From: Planctomycetota bacterium
GTDB taxonomy: Bacteria; Planctomycetota; Phycisphaerae; UBA1845; PWPN01
DNA length: 64,000 nucleotides
Assembly (NCBI GenBank): GCA_022711465.1
Contig: JAKLEZ010000005.1
Location: forward strand, 186,001 to 250,000
Direction of reading: 5' to 3'
Below, in pieces: positions 1-9,430 of the stretch (its first letter is position 1; each line of letters opens with the position of its first letter). The notes beneath the pieces were generated by a model, which was not told where the DNA came from, ran no database searches, and worked only from the letters and a program-made list of their open reading frames with translations. The position numbers and the translations under genes were made by a program.

Positions 1-3000
1 CGGGGTGTAGGTCAACCGTCCGGCGTCGTCGATGGTGCTGAGCCGACCATGGTCGGGGTTGGATACGACTCGGAAGAGGAGCTTCCCGGGTGGGGCCGGC
101 CGGCCATCATCGTCCACGGGGAGCTCGATCTCCACCGGCACATGGAGCGTGGTCGCCGCCAGCACGTCATGGGCCGTGGGAGGCGACGTAGCCTGAACCG
201 CGAGTTGGACCGCCCGCACCTGGACGAGGCCAGTGATCGCATTGAGGAACCGGACATCGGCCAGATACTCGATCACGCTCACCGGAAGACTGTCGGCATC
301 TGCGGCAATGCAGAGCTCGACGTCCTGGGAGCCACCGGGCGGCAGCTCGCCGCGGTCGGGCGTGACCGACACCCAGGAGGCTCCGGACTCGGTCGACCAC
401 GGCAGGCTCGCGGGCGGTTCGGAGACGTTGGTCAGCGTATAGGTGCGGCATGCCGGCGAGAACGGTCCTCCCGCCAGGCCGCGAGCAGCCAGGGGGCCGG
501 CGGGTGTGATTCGCAGGGCGTCCGTCACGCAGGCTCCGGTGTCGTCCAACCGGCTCTCCAGGTAATCAACCGGTATGCCGCCGCCACGGGAGAGACCGAC
601 CAGCGGATCGTTCGCGTTGATATCCAGCCAGGAAAGGCGAATCCGCCCGTCGCAGAACAGCTCGGCCTGGAACGTGCTGGATCCCCCGGTAGCGGCGTCG
701 CGCACCTGTTCCCAGGTGACTGCGGCCCGGTCTACGAGCTGCTTGCAGCTGACGTGTCCGGCCTCGGCGGGTGTGAACCACTCGAAGAGGGCGGAGATCC
801 TGGGCATGGCGAAGTGCCGGCCGAGGGTATCACCAGAGGTGTCATCCCACTGATCGAAGGTGATCGTACCCTCACTGTTCACGTAGAAAGCGCCGTACGA
901 CGATCCGTAGAGAGACACCTGCCGGCCATCGCTCAAGGTCACCTCGGAGACGTTTCGAAGCCAGGCGCCGCCGGTCGGATCGACGGGCAATTCCACGATG
1001 GGCTGGGCGCAGACGGCGTAGTAGTCGATGGACCCGTCCGGCGTGAACAGGAGGCTCTTGTGGTTAAGCGTCCCGGTATCCAGGAGGAAGTGCCGGGTAT
1101 GGTAGTCCGGGGCATCGGGCGTCGCGAATGCCATGCAGGATCCCCCGGCATCCTCGCGGGTGAGATTGCCGGCCGCATCGGTGACCTCGACCAAGTACTC
1201 GTAGCGGGTCGCGGGCAGCAGCCCGCTCAGCACCAGCCTGTGGGTCCGGTCGGTCGCTGCGCCGACCGCCGTGCGATCCAGGGCACCGCAGGCAGAACCG
1301 AATCGCACCCGGGCGAAGGAAGGCTCATCGGTCGTGAAGGAGACCACAGCGCCCAGGGCGGTCAGCTCCTCGATCTTGAGGTCGGCAATCGCCGGGGCCA
1401 GGCAATCCACGGCCGCCGATGCTGCCGTCTGTGCGGGAAGTCCGGCACCGGCATCGGCGTCGTGATACGTCGCCGTCAGGGTATCGCCGTGAAGCACGAG
1501 CAGCTGATCGGGTGAGGGTGTGCTCGACAGCGCCGTGCTGCCGGCAAACGCGCCGGTATCCGACCCGACCTCGGTCAGGACCAGATCGCGGCCGGCCGGA
1601 TCGCTCGTGGAGGCGATTCGGACCGTGGTCGTATCCGAGACTGCCGGATCGGCGTTCAGATCGCAGTCGTTCACCGTGACGACCGCGGCGCGGTCGCAGC
1701 GGTACGCCTGGGCGCCGAGGGACACCGTTCCCGTCGCGGAGCAGCCCACCAGGCTGGGCGTCGCCACCAGGGAGTAACTCTGGGGACCGACGGGCACGGT
1801 ATAGCCGTGAATGCGGACCATCCACAAGCCCGGCTCGGGTGAGTCGACCACGACTTGCTCGAGGTTGTTCAGCCGATCCGGCTGGGACCGGACGGCCTCG
1901 CGTTCCGGGTGCAGGGGCTCGAGGGTCCAGGGATAGTGAATATCGGTGCCGGCCGGTCCGATGGCGACGACGTCCAGATCGTTGACCAGGGCGGGAATCG
2001 TGTTGACCGCAGCCGGCGGGTCGTCCCAAGCCACGGTGGCCTTCAAGCTCGTCGTTCCCGGTGGAACCTGTACGAGGTACGTCTTGCTCTCGCCTTGTGA
2101 GAGCGAGCCTTCCCGAAGGCTGCCGGTGCGAAGCAGATCCACGGCTTCGCGTGCTCGAACCGAGCCATAGCCTGTCTGGTAGTCCGGCCCGACGATGCCG
2201 AGGTCAGCCGCGGTCTGAGCCAGGACGGCCTTGAGCATTGCGTTAGGGGGCAAGGGGGTGCCCGGATAGAGTCGCTTGTAGTCTTGCAACAGAAGGGCGG
2301 ACACGCCGGTCACCGCGGGTGTGGCCATGGACGTCCCGCACAGGGTGGTGTATCCCCCGTCCAGGCCGGTCGAGGTCACGCCGCGGTCATCGCTCGCCTG
2401 GCAGCCCGGGGCGACGATATCCGGACGAAGCCGGCCATCGTCGGTTGGTCCCCAGCCGGAGAACCAGGTCATGGAGTCGTCGTTGGAGTTGACCGCTCCG
2501 ACGATGATCGGGTTTTTGGCCGGCGCGGGTGGCCCGATGGTGGCGTACGCCAAGCCGCATCGGCCGCCGTTTCGTTCGTTACCCGCCGCCCAGACGACCC
2601 GCGCGGGCGTGCCCAGACTGCCTGCCACGATGGCGTCGATGACCGCGGAGGTGACCCCGTAGCTGCCTTCGAGCTCGCAGGGGAAACCGTTCCGGGCGAC
2701 GTTCGAGCCGATTGAGTTGCTGGCCATCTCGGCGCCGTGGGTGAGAATCGCCTCGCGGTAGTCGGTCTCGATGTCTCCGGGATTGGAATAGAGGAAGACG
2801 CCGGACTCATCGTACTGAAAGCCATACGACTGGATCACCACGCCGGGTGCCATGCCTCGGTAGCGGCCGTCGCCGGCCTTGCCGCTGCCGGCGATGGTAC
2901 CGGCCACGTGGGTTGCGTGGCTGCTGAGGCCCGAGGGGTCGCGAACGAAGACCCGACCTCCGAAGTCAGGATGGTCGGGCCACGCCGTGCCGGCGTCATA

Positions 3001-3846
3001 CAGCAGCACGTTGATTCCCGAGCCGTCGAGCCCGTACGGCGCGGCCTGGACGAGGTTCACCTGGCTGACGATGCGAGCACTATCGTTGACCTCGCTCATT
3101 CGCGGCAGGGCCGGCTCGATCCACTGGACGGCGTCCTCGTCGGCCAGGGCGGACACGACGCCGAGCGGCATTTCGATGACCAGGCCGTTGACGGAGGGGA
3201 GCTGGGCTCGCACGACGGCTCCATGGCGAGTGCAGGCGTTCAGGGCCTCCGGCACGAGGGGCACATCGCCGTGAAAGAGGACGTAGGCGGCCAGTACCGT
3301 GTCCGACGCAGTCGCTTCGTTCTCAGGTGCGGTTGTCTGATGCCGTCGCTCCTGTCTTGCGGTCGCCGCCGGGATCATTGCCCAGTCCGGGGGGGGGCCG
3401 GTGCTCAATCTGGGGTGCAGTTTCCACTCACGACGAATGGGCTGGATATCCGCCGAGGAGCTGATGCCGGACGAAACCCCGGCTTGCTCCTGAGCGGCCA
3501 GCCGGACTGCGAAGTAGGAATTCTCACCCAGATACGCCAGCAGCTTCAGGCCGGACCCCTCGACCTCTGCCCGCTGCTGAACGCTGAGGGGGAAGGGGAA
3601 TCGTACCAGAACATGGTGATTGGAGCGGACTTCGCTCGCCGTCGCGTCCGGTCCATCCGGTGCAGGGTTGCGCCACCGGATTGACGCTCCGGAGGCGATC
3701 CGGGACCCAGCGGCGGTCAGGAATGCCGCCAGCACCAGAGTCAGGCCGCATCGCAAGATACGGTTGTTCTTGAGCGCGCGGGACTGGGGCTGGCCCGCGC
3801 CGATCAACCGGCGCGAGATCCACTCACTACCGATGACACGCCGCAC
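1..3846 (-). CDS. Secreted subtilisin-like serine protease (S8), 3' end off the window
   Basis: Endopeptidase of the subtilase family, probably exported. The GTG start at 3846 is chosen because a GAGGAGG ribosome site lies 9 nt upstream and a hydrophobic signal segment (about residues 33-48) follows. The catalytic triad is readable: Asp284 in LLYDAG, His310 in SHATHVAG and Ser506 in GTSMATP. About 250 residues precede Asp284, longer than a simple propeptide. After the peptidase domain come about 770 residues of beta-sandwich-like sequence, including a BACON/Ig-like stretch near residues 1110-1210. The frame is open through base 1 (codon 1282), so the C-terminus is missing; a dockerin or PEP-CTERM anchor may follow. 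It lies downstream of the dockerin protein at 4091-7303 but behind a terminator-like hairpin, so probably has its own transcript. Confidence 0.9.
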   Translation of the reverse strand, partial: MRRVIGSEWISRRLIGAGQPQSRALKNNRILRCGLTLVLAAFLTAAGSRIASGASIRWRNPAPDGPDATASEVRSNHHVLVRFPFPLSVQQRAEVEGSGLKLLAYLGENSYFAVRLAAQEQAGVSSGISSSADIQPIRREWKLHPRLSTGPPPDWAMIPAATARQERRHQTTAPENEATASDTVLAAYVLFHGDVPLVPEALNACTRHGAVVRAQLPSVNGLVIEMPLGVVSALADEDAVQWIEPALPRMSEVNDSARIVSQVNLVQAAPYGLDGSGINVLLYDAGTAWPDHPDFGGRVFVRDPSGLSSHATHVAGTIAGSGKAGDGRYRGMAPGVVIQSYGFQYDESGVFLYSNPGDIETDYREAILTHGAEMASNSIGSNVARNGFPCELEGSYGVTSAVIDAIVAGSLGTPARVVWAAGNERNGGRCGLAYATIGPPAPAKNPIIVGAVNSNDDSMTWFSGWGPTDDGRLRPDIVAPGCQASDDRGVTSTGLDGGYTTLCGTSMATPAVTGVSALLLQDYKRLYPGTPLPPNAMLKAVLAQTAADLGIVGPDYQTGYGSVRAREAVDLLRTGSLREGSLSQGESKTYLVQVPPGTTSLKATVAWDDPPAAVNTIPALVNDLDVVAIGPAGTDIHYPWTLEPLHPEREAVRSQPDRLNNLEQVVVDSPEPGLWMVRIHGYTVPVGPQSYSLVATPSLVGCSATGTVSLGAQAYRCDRAAVVTVNDCDLNADPAVSDTTTVRIASTSDPAGRDLVLTEVGSDTGAFAGSTALSSTPSPDQLLVLHGDTLTATYHDADAGAGLPAQTAASAAVDCLAPAIADLKIEELTALGAVVSFTTDEPSFARVRFGSACGALDRTAVGAATDRTHRLVLSGLLPATRYEYLVEVTDAAGNLTREDAGGSCMAFATPDAPDYHTRHFLLDTGTLNHKSLLFTPDGSIDYYAVCAQPIVELPVDPTGGAWLRNVSEVTLSDGRQVSLYGSSYGAFYVNSEGTITFDQWDDTSGDTLGRHFAMPRISALFEWFTPAEAGHVSCKQLVDRAAVTWEQVRDAATGGSSTFQAELFCDGRIRLSWLDINANDPLVGLSRGGGIPVDYLESRLDDTGACVTDALRITPAGPLAARGLAGGPFSPACRTYTLTNVSEPPASLPWSTESGASWVSVTPDRGELPPGGSQDVELCIAADADSLPVSVIEYLADVRFLNAITGLVQVRAVQLAVQATSPPTAHDVLAATTLHVPVEIELPVDDDGRPAPPGKLLFRVVSNPDHGRLSTIDDAGRLTYTP

Positions 3847-3952
3847 GCTTCGTATCCTCCTCTGCCCAATGATCCTACGCCTCGAGTCGGAGCATTTCCA
3901 TTCAAGGACGGGAGGGCGACGCTCGTTCCCGACGGATCTGCAGCCCCATGAC

Positions 3953-3994
3953 AAAGGGCGGCCACGGGATACCGGATCCCTGTGGCCGCCCTTT
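3953..3994 (-). terminator. Terminator-like hairpin after the dockerin protein gene
   Basis: A 13-bp perfect inverted repeat (3953-3965 with 3982-3994) continues inward by a few more pairs around a loop of about ten bases. It lies between the stop of the 4091-7303 gene and the start of the subtilase gene. No clear U-run follows on the minus strand, so termination may be partial. Confidence 0.5.
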
Positions 3995-4090
3995 CCTCGC
4001 GAGCAGAGAGGACGGGCGTCGAATCGGCAGTCGACGCCCATCGCCAAGCGCCACCCGCCGCTCCGAACGGCTGGGCAGCCGTCGGCCGGG

Positions 4091-7000
4091 TCAATCCACG
4101 CAATGCGGGTCAAACGCGCGACCTGTCCCGCTGTAGCATCGCTGGAACAGGCCGAAGTCGTCCTGGTCGACGTCGCCGTCGACGTCGACGTCCGAACGCG
4201 AACAAGTCTCTGTCGGATCAAGCAGCGGGATCTCCGGCCCGGTGAAGCAGGCGCTCCAGAGCTGGAAATCGGCCGCGTCGATGAAGGTGTCGTCATTGAG
4301 ATCCGGGGCGACCCGATTCCTGGTGCCATCGACCACGACGTTATCGAAGACAGCGCCTTCGACGAAGTTCTTCGTCCAGTCGAGGCCTCCCAGGATGGTG
4401 TTCGCCTCGTTGGCCATCTGTCTCGAGCCCCATGACGTCACGCCGACCTTGCCGGTCAGGATGGGATCGGTTGGGTCGGAGAATGCGAAGTTGTACTCGG
4501 TCTTGCCGTCGCCATCGACGTCGCCGTTGAGCTGGGTCACCTTGACGGCGAAGTTGCCTCCCTGGGCGACGAGATCGACGTGCCAGCGTTCGCCGGGAGT
4601 ATAGATGAATTCGTCGCCGCCGTCGCCGCTCCAGAAGACCTTCGAGTAGGTGCCGTTCAGCCGCTTCTGGACGGAGACGCCTCGCGGAGGCGGCCCGAGA
4701 TTGTTTCCGTCCTGGTTCATGAACATGAGCCGGTAGAAGTTGTTCTCGTTGAGGTAACGGAAGACGATGCCAAGTCCGTCATTGTCCAGCGTCCGGACAT
4801 CGACGGAGTAGATGTAATCTGCCCACCCGGTGGAGCCGACCACGGCCCGTGGGCCATCGAAGTCGACGGTGCCGGCGTTCAGATTGTCCGGATCCTGGTT
4901 GGTGCCCAGAATGTAGCGGTTGTCGCGCACGCTCAGGGCATTCAGGTTGACGCTGATTCCGAATCCCGAGATCGGCGAACCGGCGGCGGGACCGGCGTCT
5001 ACCACGGCGGCGGGATCGGACATGGTCGCGATGGTGGCATCGACCCAGCCCTTCACGTCAGCGTTGTTGTGCCCGTCAAAGAACTCCGGTTCGGTGTTGC
5101 CGGCCAGGGTGAGCTTGAAATCGCGGAACTCATTGGCATTGTGACCCCAGGTGTGAATGCCCACCTTGCCATGGGTCAGCGGTGCCGGGTCGGTCACCGT
5201 GGCGGTGTAGTAGTTCTTGTACTCCGTCCCGTCGGTGAGGATCGCGTCGATCTCCAGGCGGAAGGTTCCGCCGACAGCCACGATGCGAGGCCGCCAGATC
5301 TTGTAGCCGACGGCCGACTGGACGTTGCTGTAAATGAAGCCGGAGGTCGCATCGACATCGTTGTCGCCGGCTTTGGTCGGATCGATGTCCCGGAACAGCT
5401 CCGAGTAGACGCCGTCGACGGCGCGCTGCAGGCCGATGCCTGCCACCGGCGCTCCCAGCGTCGTCTGAGCCTCGGACTGGAAGGTGAGCCGGTAGAAGTT
5501 CTTTTCATCCTGATAGCGGAAGAGCAGCCCGATCCCGTCGTTGTCCTGGGCTTCGATGACCGTCTCCCAGGTGTAGTCGGTCCAGTTGACGTCGCCGCGC
5601 ACCAGCCGGGGCCCCTGGAACTCGATGCCCGGATTATGGGCCGCGTCGTAGAGATACGGGTTCTCGCTCATCTCGATTGCCCCGGTGGCAAACTTCTGGA
5701 CCCACAGACCCGCCATCTGGCCTCGCGTCGGCTTGGTCGTCACCAGGGCGATCTGGGAAACCGTTCCGCCGACGATCTTCTGGACGGAGATGCCGGTCGC
5801 GAAGCCGTAGTTGGCGGCGGCCTGGGCGCGCAGGCCGACCCGGAAGTAGTTGCTCTCGTTCTGGTAGCCGAAGATCAGGCCGAACCCGTCGTCGTCGAAG
5901 CTCCGGAGGCTGGCCTGCAGTGTGTAGTTGGCATCTGCGTTGAAGGCGCTCTTGTAGAGGTAGAAGGGGGTGTACTTGCCGTCGGTCGCCACGGTGCTGT
6001 CCGGCTTGTACCTTCCGTCGGAGGCCTCCATGAGGTCCTGGGTATCCAGGGTGATTCCAAAGGCGGGGAGGTTGTCCTGGAAGGTGGTGCCGCTGGTGAA
6101 GTAATCCAACCAGTTGGAGCTGTCGTAGATACTCACCCAGTTGGCGTAACCCGCCGGGAAGATGTTGCCCAGCAGGGTGACCGGCGTGGCATCCAGAGTC
6201 TCGACGAACGGCGTGTCCGTTCCGCCATAGCTGAACCACCGGTTCGAGTTGTTGCCCCACTGCTGGAGCCCGGCGCTGCCGGCGGTGATTGGATTCGTCG
6301 GGTCGCTCAGGTTGATGGTTGGAATCACCGTGGCGGCGCCCTTGGGATCGTCGATGACGTCGATGGCGAAGTCGGTCTGGCCGCCGTTGTTGCGCACGGT
6401 GACGGCCACGTCGAACATCACGCCCATGGTGTAAACGAAGCTGTTGGAGGAGCCGATGTCGGTCCACTGGGCGGTCTTGGCGATCTTGTCGTAGACCGCC
6501 TTCTGAATGCTGACGCCCTGATACGCTCTGGTGACACCGGTTCCGGTGGCCTGGGCACAGAACGTGATCCGGTAGAAACTCGTGGTGCCGGTTTCCTCGC
6601 GATAGCGCACGATCAAGCCGATGCCGTCGTTATCGATCGAAACGATCCGGGTCCGCACGCGGTAGTCGGTCCAGTCGTTGGCCCCGGCGCCGTTGTAGGC
6701 CAGGATCGGGCCGATGAAGTCGGTGTGGGCCCCGGCTGACGTGGCCCAGGCGTACACGCCGGAGTTTTCCACGATACTGCCGGTGATGAAGTCCCACTCG
6801 AACGCGCCCTTCACCATGGCCTCGATGGCGGCGGTCCCGTCGGCCTGGGCCAGAGCCGGCTGGGTCCAGGTGGTCGGAACCGAGGAGGGCAGCTGCCAGT
6901 CCTCCTGGAGAATCACCTGGCTCAGGGCGTTTAGTACTTTGAGGTTCTCGCAAACGGTGCCGCGGTATGGGGCCCCGCCGCGCTGTGCCCAGGACATGAT

Positions 7001-7303
7001 GCCCACCGAGCCGGTCCCCAGGTCGGCGTCGGTCAGATCGAGGTACGTCTCGTTGTTGAGGCGGATCTGGAAGGACGTTCCGTTGACCACCACCTCGGCC
7101 AGAATCGGTGACCCGTCGGTCGGCGGAGTGTAGATGGTTCCCGGGGTACTCCAGGCGGGCAAGGCGGTGTTCGTCTGGGCGTTATCCCAGGGATCCCGGT
7201 TGAAGTCGTCCTCGAAGTGGAAAGTCCCCTGGGCGAGCAGGATACTCGCCTGGACGGCCACCGCGCAGATCGCGGTGAGACATGCAGCACAGGTATGTTT
7301 CAC
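4091..7303 (-). CDS. Large secreted four-repeat lectin-like protein with dockerin type I end
   Basis: 1070-residue exported protein of unknown binding role. It starts at GTG 7303 with AAAGGAGA upstream and a signal peptide ending near AQG at about residue 26. Four copies of a jelly-roll motif of the form DNDGxGxxFRYxxxxNFYRLxF lie near residues 221, 468, 586 and 839. This resembles the thrombospondin C-terminal / LamG concanavalin-like fold. The last 70 residues hold two EF-hand-like dockerin loops (DLNDDTFIDAADF and DVDVDGDVDQDDF), the usual C-terminus of Phycisphaerae secreted proteins. It lies 124 bp downstream of a pseudopilin gene and may be co-transcribed. No catalytic motif is visible; a carbohydrate-binding or surface-display role is inferred. 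Confidence 0.85.
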   Translation of the reverse strand: MKHTCAACLTAICAVAVQASILLAQGTFHFEDDFNRDPWDNAQTNTALPAWSTPGTIYTPPTDGSPILAEVVVNGTSFQIRLNNETYLDLTDADLGTGSVGIMSWAQRGGAPYRGTVCENLKVLNALSQVILQEDWQLPSSVPTTWTQPALAQADGTAAIEAMVKGAFEWDFITGSIVENSGVYAWATSAGAHTDFIGPILAYNGAGANDWTDYRVRTRIVSIDNDGIGLIVRYREETGTTSFYRITFCAQATGTGVTRAYQGVSIQKAVYDKIAKTAQWTDIGSSNSFVYTMGVMFDVAVTVRNNGGQTDFAIDVIDDPKGAATVIPTINLSDPTNPITAGSAGLQQWGNNSNRWFSYGGTDTPFVETLDATPVTLLGNIFPAGYANWVSIYDSSNWLDYFTSGTTFQDNLPAFGITLDTQDLMEASDGRYKPDSTVATDGKYTPFYLYKSAFNADANYTLQASLRSFDDDGFGLIFGYQNESNYFRVGLRAQAAANYGFATGISVQKIVGGTVSQIALVTTKPTRGQMAGLWVQKFATGAIEMSENPYLYDAAHNPGIEFQGPRLVRGDVNWTDYTWETVIEAQDNDGIGLLFRYQDEKNFYRLTFQSEAQTTLGAPVAGIGLQRAVDGVYSELFRDIDPTKAGDNDVDATSGFIYSNVQSAVGYKIWRPRIVAVGGTFRLEIDAILTDGTEYKNYYTATVTDPAPLTHGKVGIHTWGHNANEFRDFKLTLAGNTEPEFFDGHNNADVKGWVDATIATMSDPAAVVDAGPAAGSPISGFGISVNLNALSVRDNRYILGTNQDPDNLNAGTVDFDGPRAVVGSTGWADYIYSVDVRTLDNDGLGIVFRYLNENNFYRLMFMNQDGNNLGPPPRGVSVQKRLNGTYSKVFWSGDGGDEFIYTPGERWHVDLVAQGGNFAVKVTQLNGDVDGDGKTEYNFAFSDPTDPILTGKVGVTSWGSRQMANEANTILGGLDWTKNFVEGAVFDNVVVDGTRNRVAPDLNDDTFIDAADFQLWSACFTGPEIPLLDPTETCSRSDVDVDGDVDQDDFGLFQRCYSGTGRAFDPHCVD

Positions 7304-7427
7304 GGGTTGATCTCCTTTCCCTGTAGATGATCGACCGGCCCGGCCTCTTGGTTGAGACCGTTCACTCTTGTTTCCTCGCGTCCCCGGGAATTCGTTCCGG
7401 AGGACTTCTCATCGGAACACACCCGGC

Positions 7428-8414
7428 TCAGGGCCCCGGTGGCGGCGGAACATCCTTCGGCCAGTAGGCCGCCGGAACGCCGCTGACACTCATATCGCTG
7501 CGGTGCAGGGTCTGCCACGTCTGGGTCGGCGTGATCCACCGGGCGTGGGTATCGGCGAAGAGCATGTTCCAGCCCTTGTGACCATGGTTGTCGAGCTGAT
7601 CGTCAGGGAAGTTGTTCGCATCTGCCCCATTGGTCGAATCGTCACCATCGACGACGAGAATGACATTGGTGGCCCGCTTGGCCACGATTCTGGGACGTTT
7701 GAGGCAATCCGGGAAGCCGTCGTTGTCGGTGTCTTCCGAGCTGCTGGAGTACAGCCGCCGGGTGGCGCCGACCTTGACCGGGCCGGGTCCGGCGAAATCG
7801 GACTTCTGGAAGCCATTCCACAACTCGTAGCTGTGGCCGTACTTGCCGTCCGTGGGGCCGGAGATGCGGTTGTCCGCGTTGTTGTTCAGGTCGGTGGCAT
7901 TCCGGATCTTGTTCCTCGTTCCCGGGCAGATGAGCGTGTTCCAGTCGCGGAGGTACTTCTTGCTCGGGGCCCCCACGAGCTTGCTGACCACGTAGCCGGG
8001 GTCGCCGGGCTTGCCCACGCTCTTCATATCCAGGGCCAGAGCCACCGCTGAGTCGTCGGCGATGGTCGCCTCAGGACCATCCCAGGTCCCGTTGGAGAAG
8101 TTGTAGGAGCGATTGAACATGTAGTACTGCTGCTGGTGATCCTCGGCGTAGAACGCCATCGCCTGTCCCATGCTGTGCATGTTGGCCTGGCAGCCAACCC
8201 GCTGGGCGGCCTCCTTGGCCGCGGTCAGCGCCGGAAGCAGTACTGCAAGCAGCAGAGCGATGATCGCCACGACCACGAGGATCTCGATCAGCGTGAACCC
8301 CCGGCCGGGATGGCGAGGCGAGGCCGTTGCCCTCGGGAGGCGAACCCTGCAGGTGAGCGACGCGATCCGATCACCTTGACCGTTCAACACCGTGCGCCTG
8401 GCCAACGTATCCAT
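7428..8414 (-). CDS. Type II pseudopilin-like protein (prepilin N-terminus, H-X9-D variant)
   Basis: 328 residues. A type IV prepilin cleavage and helix sequence (GFTLIEILVVVAIIALLLAV) begins near residue 39, so a PilD-type peptidase should process it and leave the body in the periplasm. The C-terminal part has the planctomycete H-X9-DG pattern, but the usual DG reads DTH (HGHKGWNMLFADTH). Start ATG 8414 has GGAGA upstream. A DTDNDGFPD loop near residue 240 could bind calcium. Such proteins are numerous in planctomycetes and their individual roles are unknown. A sigma70-like promoter lies 129 bp upstream. Confidence 0.85.
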   Translation of the reverse strand: MDTLARRTVLNGQGDRIASLTCRVRLPRATASPRHPGRGFTLIEILVVVAIIALLLAVLLPALTAAKEAAQRVGCQANMHSMGQAMAFYAEDHQQQYYMFNRSYNFSNGTWDGPEATIADDSAVALALDMKSVGKPGDPGYVVSKLVGAPSKKYLRDWNTLICPGTRNKIRNATDLNNNADNRISGPTDGKYGHSYELWNGFQKSDFAGPGPVKVGATRRLYSSSSEDTDNDGFPDCLKRPRIVAKRATNVILVVDGDDSTNGADANNFPDDQLDNHGHKGWNMLFADTHARWITPTQTWQTLHRSDMSVSGVPAAYWPKDVPPPPGP

Positions 8415-8542
8415 GTTTCATCTCCAGTGCCGGGGACGTCAAAAGCCGGAACTGCTCCCTCAGCGTCCACCACGAGCGAGGCGCTGGCCAGCACTCGTGA
8501 CAGGTCCGCATACCCAATAGATAGCGACTCCTATGATCGTAT

Positions 8543-8570
8543 ATCTTAAACCTAGCGGCTCTATTGTCAA
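8543..8570 (-). promoter_or_regulatory. Sigma70-like promoter for the pseudopilin gene
   Basis: On the minus strand TTGACA (8565-8570) is followed after 16 nt by TAAGAT (8543-8548). The -35 is perfect and the -10 matches four of six. The block is AT-rich in a GC-rich genome. Predicted 5' UTR is about 120 nt. Confidence 0.55.
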
Positions 8571-9430
8571 CCGTTTTCCGCCGATCTTTCATTCACTTTC
8601 GAAAACGTAGGGCATTCACAGGTATAGCCTACGACACAGTATGCATCAGGCTTTAGATAATACGCCGAGCCTCCAAACGGATCTCCGTCGGAGTGGACGC
8701 GGCTGAGCCAGCACGGGCCCGGCCCGGGCAGGCCAAGGACGCTGATAGACGATCATTTAAGTAGATATTACCTAGCTGTGCCCGCCCTCAGGTCTGGGCG
8801 ACTGATCGAGCTAACCGGTTGCCCCATCGCATGATAGACGCGTTGCCGACCGGTGGTTCTCGCCGGATTGGGAACGCAACGGCGTGTCCCTGGGGTCAGC
8901 GATGTTCGATCATTTCGGCGGATCATTTGAAGCCTTTTACCATTTTGCGGCAAGACCCGCGCGGGAACCGACACGCCATCGCGTCCGTGGCAGGCATGAT
9001 GACCGCCTCCATTCTCAGACCATGTCCAAGTGGTGCGAACCGCTCGGCGAGCGAGCTTCCGGAGACCGGTGTGATACCGGACCCCGGCGCGTTGCCCTCG
9101 TCCGACGCAGGGAGTGACGTCGGCCGTCGCGCTCGAATCGAGGCCGCCGGAGCTGGAAGGTGACCCGGTCATGCCGAGGCGGACGAGCTTCAGGGGACCG
9201 GCCCTCACCCCGGCGAGTCAGGCGAAGGCTTATCGGACGGGCAATTCGGAACACCGAAGGTCAGCCAGCGGGCCTGAAGAACCGATATCACGCCAGGGCG
9301 CTCCGCACCGTGGTAGGCCGGTGCGGGCCCGAGCCCCGGTGTGATGGTGGCGGCACCTCACCTGCAGAAGTTGGCTGTGCACAACAACTGTCGCGGTCTG
9401 AAGCCTTGACGGGCAGAACACAGGAGCCAT
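8571..9430. other. Intergenic region between divergent genes, no gene recognised
   Basis: About 860 bases between the pseudopilin promoter and the CHASE4 kinase. Small ORFs exist on both strands but none has a recognisable domain, a good ribosome site or convincing codon use. The stretch 8590-8780 is relatively AT-rich and may hold regulatory sites for the kinase. No tRNA or known riboswitch was recognised. Confidence 0.5.

Noticed and set aside
49..1515. 488-codon plus-strand ORF
   Set aside because: Antisense to the subtilase gene. The minus frame has the catalytic triad and a signal peptide, while this frame has no domain.
2737..3684. 315-codon plus-strand ORF
   Set aside because: Shadow of the N-terminal half of the subtilase; composition His/Gly/Arg-rich with no motif.
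4580..6739. 719-codon plus-strand ORF
   Set aside because: Antisense shadow of the four-repeat dockerin protein; high GC lengthens spurious ORFs.
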